Of a stretch of 64,000 bases of DNA, positions 1-10,150 are shown in pieces. Origin of the DNA: Pocillopora verrucosa (lineage: Eukaryota > Cnidaria > Anthozoa > Scleractinia > Pocilloporidae); assembly GCF_036669915.1 (NCBI RefSeq), contig NC_089325.1:20066331-20130330 (forward strand), read 5' to 3'. Position 1 is the first letter of the stretch; each line of letters opens with the position of its first letter. The notes under the pieces were generated by a model. That model had not been told where the DNA came from, ran no database searches, and saw only the letters and a list, made by a program, of their open reading frames with translations. The translations under genes and the position numbers were made by a program.

Positions 1-892
1 TTGAGGTAACGCGCTTTTGTATCGTAAGACCGTGCCCTGCAGATGGGGAGACTTTTATCCATTGGGCCGGGAATTTTCCCCAAATTTTTACCACAACGAG
101 CCCGGTGGGGTTTTTCATTCTATGGATGCTCGTTGGTCCTTTCCCGGGTTCTTTGGAATCTAGAAGCCAAAATATCAGGAAACGAAAAAATGGTGGAATA
201 AACATTAGCTGTTTGATGGCTTTATATATATAACACGAGCCGACATTTTGCTCATTGCTTGCATTTTTCCTCTTCTTCATGGAGTAGGAAACGTAAACCG
301 CATCTCGCAAATTATCCGCGCGTATCATATGTTAAATCATCGAATAAGCTGTATGTTTGCGTTAAACATGGATGATTTCTGTGTATGTCCCTCTAAGATG
401 GCACAGCTCATGTGGTTCAGAAGCACTCACTTAAGCGATGATAAAATCACCTTTTAACATAGAAAGTTCCAGTAACTTAATTGCTGTTTACAATCATCAC
501 ATAACAGGAAGCTTCCTGATTGTAATTTTATGTTAAAAATGAAAATAATGTACTTCCGTCTTGCCAATGGGGAGAACCCTTTCTTTCAACCTTGGCTTAC
601 GTTAATAACTTTCGCTCCTCTGCTATCTTAAATTTTCTACATCAGCATTTGACCTGCCGATTTAAAAAAGGATTCCACCTAGATCTGTACAATTTTTGTT
701 TTTCTTTGGCAGGTAATGATCCTATGGGGCAAATACAACAACTTTGTTGTATTTTCACATGGCTTTGATCTTCTTTTCAATTCTAGAGAAGATTAATGAA
801 TGAAAGAATTGGAAAAAAGCATTTGAAATGAACCTGAGCTGTGCATAAGCGTCATTTCTCAAAAGAAGAATCAAACAAATGAAAGGCACTAT
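1..892 (+). repeat. Recombinase 3' flank block, copy 1
   Basis: No gene is seen here. The block aligns by eye with 24590-25222 and its latter half (from about 535) with 41470-41838. All three copies lead into a tRNA-Ala on the minus strand. In the 24.6 kb copy the block directly follows the tail of a tyrosine-recombinase gene, so position 1 probably lies just downstream of a further recombinase copy outside the window. The open frame at 248-457 has no recognisable product. Confidence 0.7.
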
Positions 893-965
893 TGGAGAAT
901 CCGGGTATCGATCCCGGTACCTCCCGCATGCTAAGCGGGCGCTCTACCACTTGAGCTAATTCCCC
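893..965 (-). tRNA. tRNA-Ala (AGC)
   Basis: A perfect 73-nt cloverleaf: 7-bp acceptor GGGGAAT/ATTCTCC with discriminator A, D-arm with GTGGTA loop, anticodon loop TTAGCAT in a CCCGC/GCGGG stem, and T-arm CCGGG/CCCGG with loop ATCGATA. It decodes Ala. The first downstream T4 on its own strand is roughly 30 nt away. Nearest relatives here are 55237-55309 (same anticodon) and 43674-43746 (TGC). Looks functional. Confidence 0.93.
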
Positions 966-1814
966 AACCCTCAACGTCATTTGGCCTGCAGTTCAGTCAT
1001 TAGATTTCAAGGAGACCTGACCGGTAGCATTCTTAGAATCTTGCTTTTCTGGGTATATTTAGCCTTTAAAAATACGACAAAGGAGGTTAAGATTGTGGTG
1101 GAATGTGTAAGATGGATTTTATCATATTAACTGCGGTGTAATACAAAGAATTCTAGCCCTGAGAAAAACCGTAACAACACACGTGAAAAAATACATTAGT
1201 TTTTCCACCTGTGTTCGATATCGCCAATCAACTGGTGACACGTACTCACCTTTCGCAACAATCTGTGATGTTGATGAATGAATGGCAAAGCCTTCACCAT
1301 TCTCAATCCACCGTCTTTTGTCGAACGGAAATTTTCTCTGATTATGGCTGCTAAAACACGGAAAATTTCGTATCAATTGCATGAAATGAAAGTCCAAATT
1401 TCTTAGAAGCGGAAGAAAACCAAAATACGAAAAGAAAAGACAAAAGTTACGTGCTTTATAGCTTTTTTAATGGCATTTCTCACGGCTAAAAACGAAAACT
1501 GACAACTGGAAGATTTGCAACAGGTCGATTTTGGCCGTGTACCTGAAAAAACTTATTCTTTTGGTAGGAAAAAGTCAATAACTGAAAATTTTGCCAATTG
1601 TTTGTCTTTGTAATGATTCAACGCATTTTTTCTTCTCGAGCCTTATCGAGAAAGGCAGTTGAAGAATTTTTCGGGGACGGATCCCATTTTTTTCTTTCAT
1701 CAATAAAGTCGACTTTTCTTGTAAGTAGAGAGCTATTGTGTTTATATAATAAAGAAAGTAATAGATGGTTTTGTTAGATATGGAATTTCTCTTCCCGTGA
1801 TCAACTCGATTCCT
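966..1814 (+). repeat. Spacer between Ala and Val relic
   Basis: No gene is seen. The spacer has the same parts as 25292-25840 in the second copy of this block. Around 1735-1800 it carries only one arm of the foldback element that is complete at 25500-25690. The open frame at 1122-1397 on the minus strand matches nothing I recognise. Confidence 0.55.
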
Positions 1815-1858
1815 TGATGTAGTGTTGAAGTCATCCCGTCCGCCTCAACAGCGGTGAA
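1815..1858 (+). pseudogene. tRNA-Val relic
   Basis: The core of a Val tRNA is visible: a GATGTAGTG start and the CGTCCGCCTCA anticodon region. The D-loop is scrambled, and the T-arm and acceptor are missing. A parallel relic lies at 25841-25884, so decay began before the block was duplicated. Confidence 0.5.
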
Positions 1859-2147
1859 GTGCATGTGAAAGCGGAAGCAGAAACAACCCGACCATTGTCA
1901 TCGGAGAGACCAAATCTAATAAACCTTGTCCTATTGTTCAGATCCTTCTCGAGATGATAGAGATGATAGAGGGGGACTGTTTGAGCTGTCGTCATTTATG
2001 AGTTCTGGATTGCACAAATAAGGCTTCGCTCTTTTGAAAAAAGAAAGCTTGCTGTATAGCAATATATATTTTTCCCTTCTGCTTATAGAGAAGACTTTAT
2101 TCACTAATTTTGTGAGTTTGCAAACTATTTTTGTCTAAAAATAAAAG

Positions 2148-2221
2148 AGGCACCGATGGGACTTGAACCCACGACCTTCTGTTCACTAGACAGGCGCTCT
2201 TACCAATTGAGCTGCGGCGCC
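2148..2221 (-). tRNA. tRNA-Thr (AGT)
   Basis: A 74-nt cloverleaf: acceptor GGCGCCG/CGGTGCC (one G-U) with discriminator T, D-arm GCTC/GAGC, anticodon loop CTAGTGA (AGT), and T-arm GTGGG/CCCAT around TTCAAGT. The outer anticodon-stem pair is a C-A mismatch and the stem is otherwise paired. The second copy of this block has a degenerate version at 26143-26214. It is the only Thr copy in the window with a complete fold. Confidence 0.85.
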
Positions 2222-2894
2222 TTCACTATTTTAGATTGTTATTGGAGGAAACTATGAGACGACTAAAAAGAAATAGAAAAGAAAACTTACTTGTACTACA
2301 GCATTGATCATGGTTTTTGATCACCAATAATGAAGTTAGGACATTTATACCAGCTAGGAATTACCCACAACCCAACCAAAGTAAACGCCAGCTACTTTCT
2401 TATTTCTTATAATTTTTTGTTTGGAAATTGTTTTCATCCCCTGTAGATGTCTTTCACGACCTTGAACGACGTCACAACGGATCAATCGAAAGCAATAAAT
2501 ATTTAAATCATATCCAAATAACAATTGTCTTTTACAACGATAAACAAAGACAGAAACCTCAATGACTCCATCAGAATCTTATATTGACCAGACTAAGAGA
2601 CTTAGAGACATTGTGAAAAAGCAATGCTAAGGCAGCTGCTTCGCGTGTATCCATAGACTTTTTTCTTGTTACCGCGTTTAAATTTAGTGCATGTGAACTG
2701 GACTTCATCAAAAAGACGAAAAGATGGAAATGGTGGATCAGTGATGAGATAAAAAAGATAGTCTATTTCCCGCATGCAAAGCGGACGCTCTACCTTTTGT
2801 TAGACAACTTTTCTAACTTTTCCTTGATCCACTTAACTATGAAAATATGCCATACAAGATTCTTTATTGATACTGCTTTGATACTTTCCTGTTT
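2222..2894. repeat. Spacer after Thr(-), with a tRNA-Ala fragment
   Basis: Positions 2222-2630 align with 26215-26640. No protein gene is seen. A 29-nt piece of an Ala tRNA (anticodon stem with TGC and D-stem, minus strand) lies at 2767-2795 and is too short to function. Confidence 0.5.
2767..2795 (-). pseudogene. tRNA-Ala fragment (TGC)
   Basis: Matches the anticodon arm and part of the D-arm of the Ala(TGC) genes at 43674 and 49470. The T-arm and both acceptor strands are absent. Confidence 0.55.
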
Positions 2895-3945
2895 GAAAAA
2901 TTATCTTTTGACCCTTTGAAGTATACTTCGCTATTATTTAATTCAGAATATAATAATTCAACAAGTATTGTATTATTCTCTTGTTCCAAAATAACTTCAT
3001 GAAGGCAAAAATGAAAATTTGTACTTGATGCATTATATTTTGCAACATTTTAAAAACATTACTTGAACCTAAGTTTACTGAAAACACATGCATACGAATC
3101 AAATATCCACATCCCTCCCAAAGATGACGAGGAACAGTAAACCAATGATTTAAATTGAACCTTGAAAATATTACAAGCTTTGAGTTTACTCCGGCCTCTT
3201 TCTTTTGCATGATTCAGTTTGACAAATCAAGCCAGGAGTTGGTCGTTTTTTATAAAATAAAAAACAAAAAAACAAATATGGAAGGTTCACATCAGCAGTT
3301 TTTAAGCTTATGATGTTTCAAGGTTTAAACCAAATCATTGCTTCACTAACAGGTCTGTCTGAAAAAACTTGTTTTAAAAATTGCTTGTAGTTACTAAAGT
3401 GATACTTACGTTGCCAATGGAGTGTTCAATGCCAAGGATGATATTCGTAAGTTTTTAGACAAGGTTCAGCTCCCAGCATAAGTATACATCATACACACGG
3501 AAGGTACTTGACTTCCATCTTCCATCTCTTGTACAACAATACACTCACAGTGGCCTTGAAATCAAGAAAGTCAACAGCTCAACCTTTCATTTCTGTAAAA
3601 TTAATAAGCTGCTCCAATTGAAATGTTCAAGGGAAGGCTTGGTACTATTCCCTGTAACATGTAAGAGATAAAGGCCAGCAGTTTCAGGTTTCTGAACACA
3701 TAGGCTTCTGTACTGTTCATCACTCTCCTCTAGAAGCTGATATTTGGCACATGCTTTGACACTACAAGTAGGTAGTAACATAATAGGTTTTACTATTGCA
3801 GCTGGAATGTTTGTCTGCGATGCAACCCATAGCATAGCTATTTAATTCTTTTTTAATTCAGTATCTTCATGTTTCGTTAACAAAATATTAAACAGAAGAT
3901 TACTTATTATTGGTAAATAGTTTCATTTTTAATGAATTAAACTCT
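2895..3945 (+). repeat. Left arm of ~1 kb inverted repeat
   Basis: The reverse complement of this segment is found at 62922-64000, with scattered substitutions and small indels. Landmarks: the GACCCTTTGA motif near 2908 pairs with the AAAGGGTCAA motif near 63980, and the minus-strand segment at 3587-3835 pairs with 63045-63250. The arm may continue beyond the window on the right. It contains fragments of an unrecognised coding sequence, listed separately. Confidence 0.85.
3587..3835 (-). CDS. Unrecognised gene fragment in inverted repeat
   Basis: An open frame of 82 codons with no family I recognise. It includes the stretches NIPAAIVKPIMLLPTCS and KPETAGLYLLHVTGN. The other arm (63045-63230, plus strand) encodes a similar peptide with a few replacements and is broken, so the frame was once coding or at least under similar drift in both. 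Nearby, about 3411-3480 on the minus strand and 63390-63455 on the plus strand, the two arms share a short segment ending in a GTAAGT splice-donor-like site. It could be an exon of a captured host gene. The product is unknown. Confidence 0.3.
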   Translation of the reverse strand: MLWVASQTNIPAAIVKPIMLLPTCSVKACAKYQLLEESDEQYRSLCVQKPETAGLYLLHVTGNSTKPSLEHFNWSSLLILQK

Positions 3946-4140
3946 GATTGTGAATATATGATAATCATACATGTGAACTGCAGATAATGAAGTGAATATA
4001 AAAACAATCTGAGCAACAACTTGAGCAGTAGTGAAAATAGGGCGTAAAAAAAAAAAAATTCGGGCCTGTACGGGATTTGAACCCATGACCTCTGCGATAC
4101 CGGTGCAGCACTCTACCAACCGGGCTAACTAACCAACTGG
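3946..4140 (-). mobile_element. tRNA-derived SINE, copy a
   Basis: Read on the minus strand, it starts with a tRNA-like head (GGT at the anticodon position, with A- and B-box sequence) at 4061-4135. A T-rich tract and a body with the CAGTTCACATGTATGA-type motif follow, running down to about 3946. This head is a familiar cnidarian SINE-type sequence; tRNA predictors would probably call it a Thr(GGT) pseudogene. It is the most diverged of the three tandem copies. Confidence 0.7.
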
Positions 4141-4390
4141 GTGCTAGTTAATATGTTGGTTCCATATAAACCCGTAAAGTGATAAATAAATGACTGTAAA
4201 TATATAAAAATAACATATGTGAACTGCGGATAAAGACGTGAATATGAAAGCGATCCTTGCAGTAATGAACACTACTTGAGCGGTAGTGAAAACAAGGCGT
4301 GAAAAAAAAAATCAGACCTGTACAGGATTTGAACCCTTGACCTATGCGATACCGGTGCAGCACTCTACCAACTGAGCTAACAAGCCAACT
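4141..4390 (-). mobile_element. tRNA-derived SINE, copy b
   Basis: Nearly identical to copy c over the whole 252-bp unit, head at 4313-4388. The two are a recent tandem duplication, not separate insertions, because the flanking AT-rich linker is copied too. The minus-strand frame across the repeat stays open only because the unit length is a multiple of three. Confidence 0.75.
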
Positions 4391-4630
4391 AGGAGCTAGA
4401 TAATATGTTGGTTCCATATAAACCCGTAAAGTGATAAATAAATGACTGTAAATATATAAAAATAACATATGTGAACTGCGGATAAAGACGTGAATATGAA
4501 AGCGATCCTTGCAGTAATGAACACTACTTGAGCAGTAGTGAAAACAAGGCGTGAAAAAAAAAATCAGACCTGTACAGGATTTGAACCCATGACCTCTACG
4601 ATACCGGTGCAGCACTCTACTAACTGAGCT
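4391..4630 (-). mobile_element. tRNA-derived SINE, copy c
   Basis: Third unit of the array, head at 4565-4630. Its 5' end is cut off at the start of the head, where unique DNA begins. The same head motif recurs at exact 252-bp steps (4063, 4315, 4567). Confidence 0.75.
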
Positions 4631-5597
4631 TTGGATGGTGACAGACCTCGTTTCTGTTTATTCAAGAACGGAACCTTTTTCTTCGCAATTTCCTTTACAT
4701 ATTATGAAAACTTCTCGAATTTGATGCTGAATAAAAGATTGTAGCAAGCATTTCCAACTTGCTCTTTTTTATTTTAGGCTATTCCGATGACGTACCTTTC
4801 ATATTTACATTTCTGTGCGCTTTCACGGCCTCTACAATGTCTTCTTTTCTGCATTTTACTTCAAACAAATTAAAATAATGGTTTCCATCTACTTTTAAGT
4901 CTTTGACAACAACGATAGCAATCCATCGTTGCATGAAGAACACCTTCCCGCCATTGCAGCATGCAGTGGTTTTGGTTGGATGTTTTCTCACCCATCGACA
5001 GGCACTTTTCATGTGAAAACCAACAAACAACGGTAAAAACAGTAAAAGCAACTTAAATTTGGGGTTGTTGATACTCTACTTCTGGCCTGATCGACTCCTT
5101 CCGTAAATCATACTTTCTGTGTGGAGTCTATTGTTTTCCTACCAACCAATCAAAGAAATTGAATTAATCTATTCTCCTAGAGGTCATTATTTGACGACCA
5201 TACCGCTGTCAAGGAGCCAAAATGACCCTGGGCTCGAGATTGTGTTCCGCCTCAAAAGGTTTGGCTCCTCAGCCAATTTTGGACCGAAAATGGCTATGGA
5301 TTTTGTCCATTACAGTAAGTGTACTAAAATGATTTTGTAGGGAATCACAAGAACGTCTCAGCGACTTTGTCTGTTTAAGTCCAAATGCAGGAGAAAGAGA
5401 AGTACCGAAAATGAGTCATTCAAGTTGATGTTTCAAGGGACTTTCACCAATTTCTAGGTCTAAAAAAAGTACTGACGAGGGTATGAAATTGTGCTTGGAA
5501 AAAGGCATATTTTGGTTAAATCAAGCTTAATAGAACTTGGTGGTTCATCCCTGCCACAGATTATAGCGAGTATCCTCGTTGTGGAAAGTTATTGGAC
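4631..5597. other. Mostly single-copy DNA; one unknown ORF
   Basis: From 4640 to about 5290 I find no second copy in the window. From about 5290 to 5597 it aligns with 41865-42090, the block leading to tRNA-Ile. No RNA gene is seen. The ORF at 4779-5051 is listed separately. Confidence 0.5.
4779..5051 (-). CDS. Unrecognised 90-codon ORF
   Basis: The frame starts with a hydrophobic stretch (MLLLFLPLFVGFHM), which might be a chance signal-like start. A Lys/Cys-rich part with an FFMQRW motif and an HYFNLFEVKCRKED motif follows. The composition after residue 20 looks protein-like, and the segment is single-copy here. No family is recognised, and it could be a decayed exon or chance. Confidence 0.22.
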   Translation of the reverse strand: MLLLFLPLFVGFHMKSACRWVRKHPTKTTACCNGGKVFFMQRWIAIVVVKDLKVDGNHYFNLFEVKCRKEDIVEAVKAHRNVNMKGTSSE

Positions 5598-7708
5598 TAA
5601 CGATAATAATAATGGTTTATTAAAATACACACAATGGCATAAAAACTATGAATTACAGTGTGCCTACATGATACAAGAAATAAAGTTACATTTGTTTCGA
5701 AGCGACTGGGATTACAAGCTATTTATAAATTAATTAAAATTCGGATATGGATAAAATACTATAATAAAAATAACCAGACTCCTATTGATTAGTTGATTTT
5801 CGCCATTGCTGGGAAAAAACTAGAACCAAAGCGTTTTGTTCTATACTGAAAACGGCTAGAACTGCTACTGTTCCTAACATGGTGAGAGTGGCATTCGGAT
5901 CGCACGGGAGGGAGGAGACGGTGCAGCTGGCAGGCCGGATTATTTTTGATATTGTGCCACACTTTGAGACACAGGTGGGCGCGTCTATCCTCTAAACTGG
6001 TAATGTTGGCTTGCGCAAGAGCCTGTTGATAGTGGGGGTCAGGATATACGATTCGCAGAGCCCTCTTCTGGATAGCTTCTAGCTGTTCAATGAGGAAGCG
6101 AGGAAGGCAGGTAGCCCAGACAACGGAAGAGTATTCTAGGACAGAGCGAACCAAGGCGCTATAGATGGTGACAAGGTCCGCCGGAGGGACCCCAGCGCGC
6201 TTCAAGACCCTAAGAATGTGCAGTCGCTTGGACGCTTTGGAGATGATGTCGTTGGTATTATCGTTCCACTTCAAGGTGTCACACAGGGTCAGACCGAGAA
6301 CTTTATGAGATGAAACTGCCTCTAGAGGTAAATTATTCTAGAGAGTATTGGGGAAACGAGTTTGTTTTTGAGTGGACAGATGGTCATGATCTTACATTTT
6401 TTAGGGTCGAGATTCATGTTGTTCTGCTGGGCCCATTGCGAAATGCAGTCGATGTCGTTTTGCAGAGATGACACCTCCCCCACACTGGAGAACTCGGATA
6501 TTGTTACGTCATCGACGTACTTCCAGTGGCTCGAGCGGAGGGGGGAGTGAGTAGCCAGGTCGTTGATCATTATCAGGGAAAGGATTGGACCCAATTTGAT
6601 GCCCTGGCGGACACCGGCATGTACGGGCATCCACTCTGAGATGGAGTCCAAGAGCTTAACAGCTTGGCAGCGGCTACTGAGGAAGCTACAAATCCAACTA
6701 ATCAACCAGCATCTAACACCTAGATTGATTAGCTTGGTCACCAAGATGGTATGGTCAATGTAGTAAAATGTCCAGAAAGCACACATGGAGGAACTTGCCA
6801 GGGCAGTCAAGGGACGACAGCCAATTGTGCAGCATGTCCAATAGGCACAAAGTTGTAGAAGTATCTTTAAGGCTGCCAAACTGTTGAGGATCAATATGAT
6901 TTTTAACGTCATCTATCAGCCACTCGACAAAGAAATCTTCAAGCACCTTAGAGAGCACTGGAGTCAAGGCAATAGGTCGCAAGTCCCCGTCACCCGTAAC
7001 TGGTTTGACCTTTGGGACGGGTGTTAGGTGAGAGTCTTTCCACCGTTCTGGAAACAAGCCAGATGACACTGAGCGATTGAAGATCACAGTTACTGGACCA
7101 AGTAGCTTACGACATACAGCTGAGCTGGTAATAGTTGGTGGTTGGTCCGGCGATGGTAAGAAAGCAGGAAGGGCGGCGGTGTCAAGTGGTTGGATGTCAG
7201 ATGTAACAGATATGAAATAGCTGTTCAGACGAGTTGCAAGGGTTTTACCTGAGATGATGTTGCCATGTTCGTCAGGATAGCATAACTCGGAATCGGTAGA
7301 AGATTTGCCAGCAAGCTTGCTCACCAGGCTCCACCAGCTTCTAGGGTCTGAGGTTATGAGACTCATCACCTTGCGGGCGAAGAATTCCTTCTTGCGCTAA
7401 CAGATTGCTATGCGCACTTTATTCCTGTGGAGTCGCCATCTATCGTTAGACCCAGAATGATATGCGCGCTGCCACTCCAGGATTAATGATTTAATTTCGG
7501 CAGACGTCCAGGGTTTGTCAGTCGGATGTAGTTTGACACTCTTCGCCGGGAAGTAGATGTTGATTGCGTTGCAGAGGTCGTCAGAAAACGACGATGTCAG
7601 ACTGTCCACCGATAAGGAATCAGCTGCGCACGTGTGTGCAAACCAGCTATGTACACTAACCCATCTCCCAAAGGCGGTGAGTGCCGACACTGGAAAGCGA
7701 CGCATTTT
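5598..7708 (-). mobile_element. CR1/L2-like LINE, 5' truncated
   Basis: A non-LTR retrotransposon fragment of about 2.1 kb on the minus strand, in several frames. Order: a pre-RT region (7397-7705, contains DKPWTSAEIKSL), fingers and palm of the reverse transcriptase (6755-7369, contains TPVPKVKPVTGDGDLRPIALT), the palm with a YVDD catalytic box (6322-6912), and the C-terminal thumb and tail (5789-6274, contains RSVLEYSSVVWATCLP). The GVPQG box reads GVRQGIKLGP. The 3' UTR ends in a short ATT/TAA microsatellite at about 5598, typical of CR1/L2 3' ends. At least three frame breaks separate these parts, so it is dead. The endonuclease domain is missing. It interrupts the block that is continuous at 42060-42265. 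Confidence 0.85.
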
Positions 7709-7827
7709 AAAAGATTTTTATCTGCTGGAAATAGAGCATGAAAAAAATAGTAAAAATGATACGAGGGAAACAATTGAGTCCTGAAATCTTTTTAGATCGT
7801 TTCATTTCAGAAAAATATTGTTTTCTC

Positions 7828-7900
7828 TGGTCCGTGTGAGGTTCGAACTCACGACCTTGGCGTTATCAGCACCACGCTCTACCGACTGAGCTAACGGACC
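7828..7900 (-). tRNA. tRNA-Ile (GAT)
   Basis: A perfect 73-nt cloverleaf: acceptor GGTCCGT/ACGGACC plus A, D-arm GCTC/GAGC, anticodon loop CTGATAA (GAT), and T-arm GTGAG/CTCAC around TTCGAAC. No intron. A T5 terminator follows about 15 nt downstream on its own strand. Paralogues are 27476-27548, 42265-42342 (both worn), 21411-21483 and 52911-52983. Confidence 0.93.
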
Positions 7901-7910
7901 AAATAAAATT

Positions 7911-8025
7911 AAGTAAATAAGTAAGAAAGTATGTGAGTGAGTGAGTGGGTTGGTGGGTGAGTAGGTAAGTAAGGGAGTGGGTGGATAAATGAGTGAGTGA
8001 TTAAGTTAGTAAGTAATTAAGTCGG
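7911..8025. repeat. Degenerate GTAA/GTGA/GTGG tetranucleotide array
   Basis: About 115 bp of 4-bp units starting right at the 5' side of tRNA-Ile. The same kind of array sits in the same place beside the Ile copies at 27555-27675 and 42375-42470. Confidence 0.85.
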
Positions 8026-8269
8026 TGCGACAGTCACCGCCGTATTAACGCTTTTCCGTGGGCCTCCATCTCATAGTTCACGCAGTGCCAACGTAATTTT
8101 CTCTGCTATCCCGATAGACTTTGAGCTGGAACTGAAAGTGGTACCAGGATCGACTAGAATTGATATCAGGTCCTAACAAGCAGTATACAATCGAGAAAAG
8201 AGTGGAATTTAAGTGTAAAATGGTCCATCTTCTGAGCTTTGATCAACAGCCAGACAGCTTTGCTCAATA
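8026..8269. repeat. Ile 5' flank block
   Basis: Aligns with 27676-27860 and 42471-42720, sharing the AGTCACCGC motif and the GTACCGGGATCGACTAG-type motif. No gene is seen. Confidence 0.6.
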
Positions 8270-8642
8270 GTTTAGAATAGTTTATTTAATGTAGAAGACG
8301 TGGGAAGTATTTTCACAATCTTCTGAGTCAGAGGCTCATTTTAAAAATGCTTGACAAACTAAAAATGCAAAACAAGATAAAATGTGAGTTATGCATATAC
8401 AAACATTAAAAAATATGTATAAATACTACGTAAGCCTTAGAGTATGTAAAAATGTAAAAATAGGTAAAATTATATACAGTTTATACATTGGCATCCCGTG
8501 AAATTAACATTATTCGGGCGAGCACGAAATTGTGCTAAAGTGGTCGAGGATTTGGTTACAGCTGGTAACTGATTCCACATGTGGGCAATCATGTACAAAT
8601 TGGAACTGTGCATGACAAGGCCGTTATATGGAGGTTTCTTAA
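8270..8642 (-). mobile_element. LINE 3' end fragment
   Basis: The minus-strand frame at 8470-8661 ends with MWNQLPAVTKSSTTLAQFR and a Cys-rich tail (TGCQCINC), the usual C-terminus of CR1-like reverse transcriptases. An AT-rich 3' UTR extends down to about 8270. It is severely 5' truncated, and its inner end abuts a cut tRNA-Ala. It differs in sequence from the 5.6-7.7 kb LINE. Confidence 0.6.
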
Positions 8643-8676
8643 CAAGCGGGCGCTCTACCATTTGAGCTAATTCCCC
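8643..8676 (-). pseudogene. tRNA-Ala 5' half
   Basis: Acceptor 5' strand, D-arm and half of the anticodon stem of an Ala gene, ending abruptly at the LINE fragment. The 3' half is not present on the other side, so the junction involved a deletion as well as an insertion. Confidence 0.65.
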
Positions 8677-9545
8677 AATCCTATAAAATAGCTCAGTCCG
8701 GTCTTTTTTTTGGCTTCAATTAATTAATTATCACAAACATTTCTTTAATATAAGAAAGCCAATTGTCAGCACTCGGCCTTCAGTCTCTCCAGTATAGGGT
8801 GTACCCACCTCCTTTTTATCTACCATGCTCATCATCATTTTCTTTTATCGTAACAGATCAGTTTTACTAACGGTCAAATGGGGCTTTTTGTTATATATGT
8901 TTAAATCATTAAGGATGTATTTGATTAACAGTTCCGAAAAATAGCGCCAGAAAAATCGTAGGTGTTTTATTCCTCTGACCAAGCGCTAAATTAATATAGG
9001 AGAGCAAAAAAGGCGAATGGACGCTAATATTTATGTTCACAACTTGTTTAAATTAGTGAAATCTGAATCTTGAACCGGATGCTTGCATGACTTTAAATAG
9101 TAGCAAATGCATAAGTACAAATTTTAGGTGCAACCAGCACAAAAATCTGAAAATCCGGACGTCTTAAAAAGAGATAACGTCAGTAATCGGAAAACACCAA
9201 TAAATGTGACCTTATGCCAGTAACGGGTAAAAAATTTCCAGCAATAAAACTCTTAAAACAATAACGAAGATAGCCGTATGCAAATCCTTATTCAAACCGT
9301 GCACCAAATTATTGCAATGTGGAGGAGACCAAATTATCGTAATTTAACTCTATAACGACGTCAAACTTCCTCGTTCACCTTAAATTCTCGATCAGAGTAT
9401 TTTTCCACAATCACTACCTCTTGGCGTTTCAATAGTCGTGTTTTTTGCAAAATTCGTATTCATAAATTGGCCCACGTGAAGTTATTTCGGCTTCCTTCTC
9501 CCTATAAGTTCTGAATTATCTTGATCCAGATGATACTTTTACAAG
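8677..9545. repeat. Ala-Asn spacer block, copy 1
   Basis: Aligns in large part with 34212-35090, including the GGATGTATTTGATTAACA motif near 8913 and 34493. No protein or RNA gene is seen. Confidence 0.55.
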
Positions 9546-9569
9546 GGTGGTTCAAGCCCACCCGGGACG
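9546..9569 (+). pseudogene. tRNA-Asn 3' end
   Basis: The T-arm and 3' acceptor strand of an Asn gene (GGTGGTTCAAGCCCACC and GGGACG), in the position occupied by a complete Asn gene at 35098-35171. The 5' two thirds are gone. Confidence 0.65.
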
Positions 9570-10150
9570 GTTCGTTTTGCGTTCAAATGTTATTATTGTC
9601 AGGCAAAAGGATTGCCTGAAAATCATCTTGAAAGCAAACAAAGATTACCTATGTTGACCCTCGATTGTTTTTTATATTTCTTATCTGACTTTCGTTGTCT
9701 CGATTGAAAGAAAGAAAAAACGTTGTCACGGACTTCTTTACATAGATCACGTGGCAGATGAAACTGATTGCTGTCCCATTTCGTTATTCCTTATGTAGTC
9801 TTCAAGACTAGAGTGCATTTTCAATTTATCCTCCTTAACTTTGCGTTAGAAACGCTGAGGTTCACAATCACCAAACTTTGCTTCTTCTCCAAGGCAGGAG
9901 GAGATTTCGATACAAGTGAAGCAGCTGCTTGAGCCTCGTAATAATATCTTGCATAAGTCTCTCAAACTGGGTAATATAAGAGAGTTAATGATGTTCTTGT
10001 TGCTGATCATTGTGGTAAAGGACCATTGTTATATGGCTATGGATTGTTCCCTTAACGTCGTATTTGTCATTTGTGCCGACGTTTCTGGTAGTAAATGGCA
10101 TCTTAAAGTGGATAAAAGCAATTAAAAGAAGATGCTACGGCCAACATCCT
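9570..10150 (+). repeat. R module, copy 1
   Basis: A roughly 550-bp module that recurs many times: about 12985-13420, 20263-20530, 29345-30230, 35175-35660, 37780-37910 (part), 44230-44700, 57720-57960 (part), and inverted at 60760-61030 and 61985-62460. It contains an AGGCGAAGCAGCTGCTT motif and an ATGATGTTGTTGTTGCTG-like motif. The longest frame (9916-10125) is not conserved as protein between copies. Confidence 0.7.

Noticed and set aside
4061-4135. tRNA-Thr (GGT) gene
   Set aside because: The head lacks the usual T33, has weak stems and continues into a repeated SINE body, so it is a SINE head and not a tRNA gene.
4148-4615. 155-codon minus-strand ORF
   Set aside because: It translates the tandem SINE units; 252 bp is divisible by three, so the frame repeats. 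No protein family and no reason for coding.
6362-6763. Plus-strand ORFs across the LINE
   Set aside because: Antisense shadows of the reverse transcriptase on the minus strand.
9916-10125. Conserved small membrane protein in R modules (MMFLLLIIVV segment)
   Set aside because: A similar hydrophobic stretch appears in several copies, but start, frame length and downstream sequence vary and the DNA is conserved outside the frame equally well.
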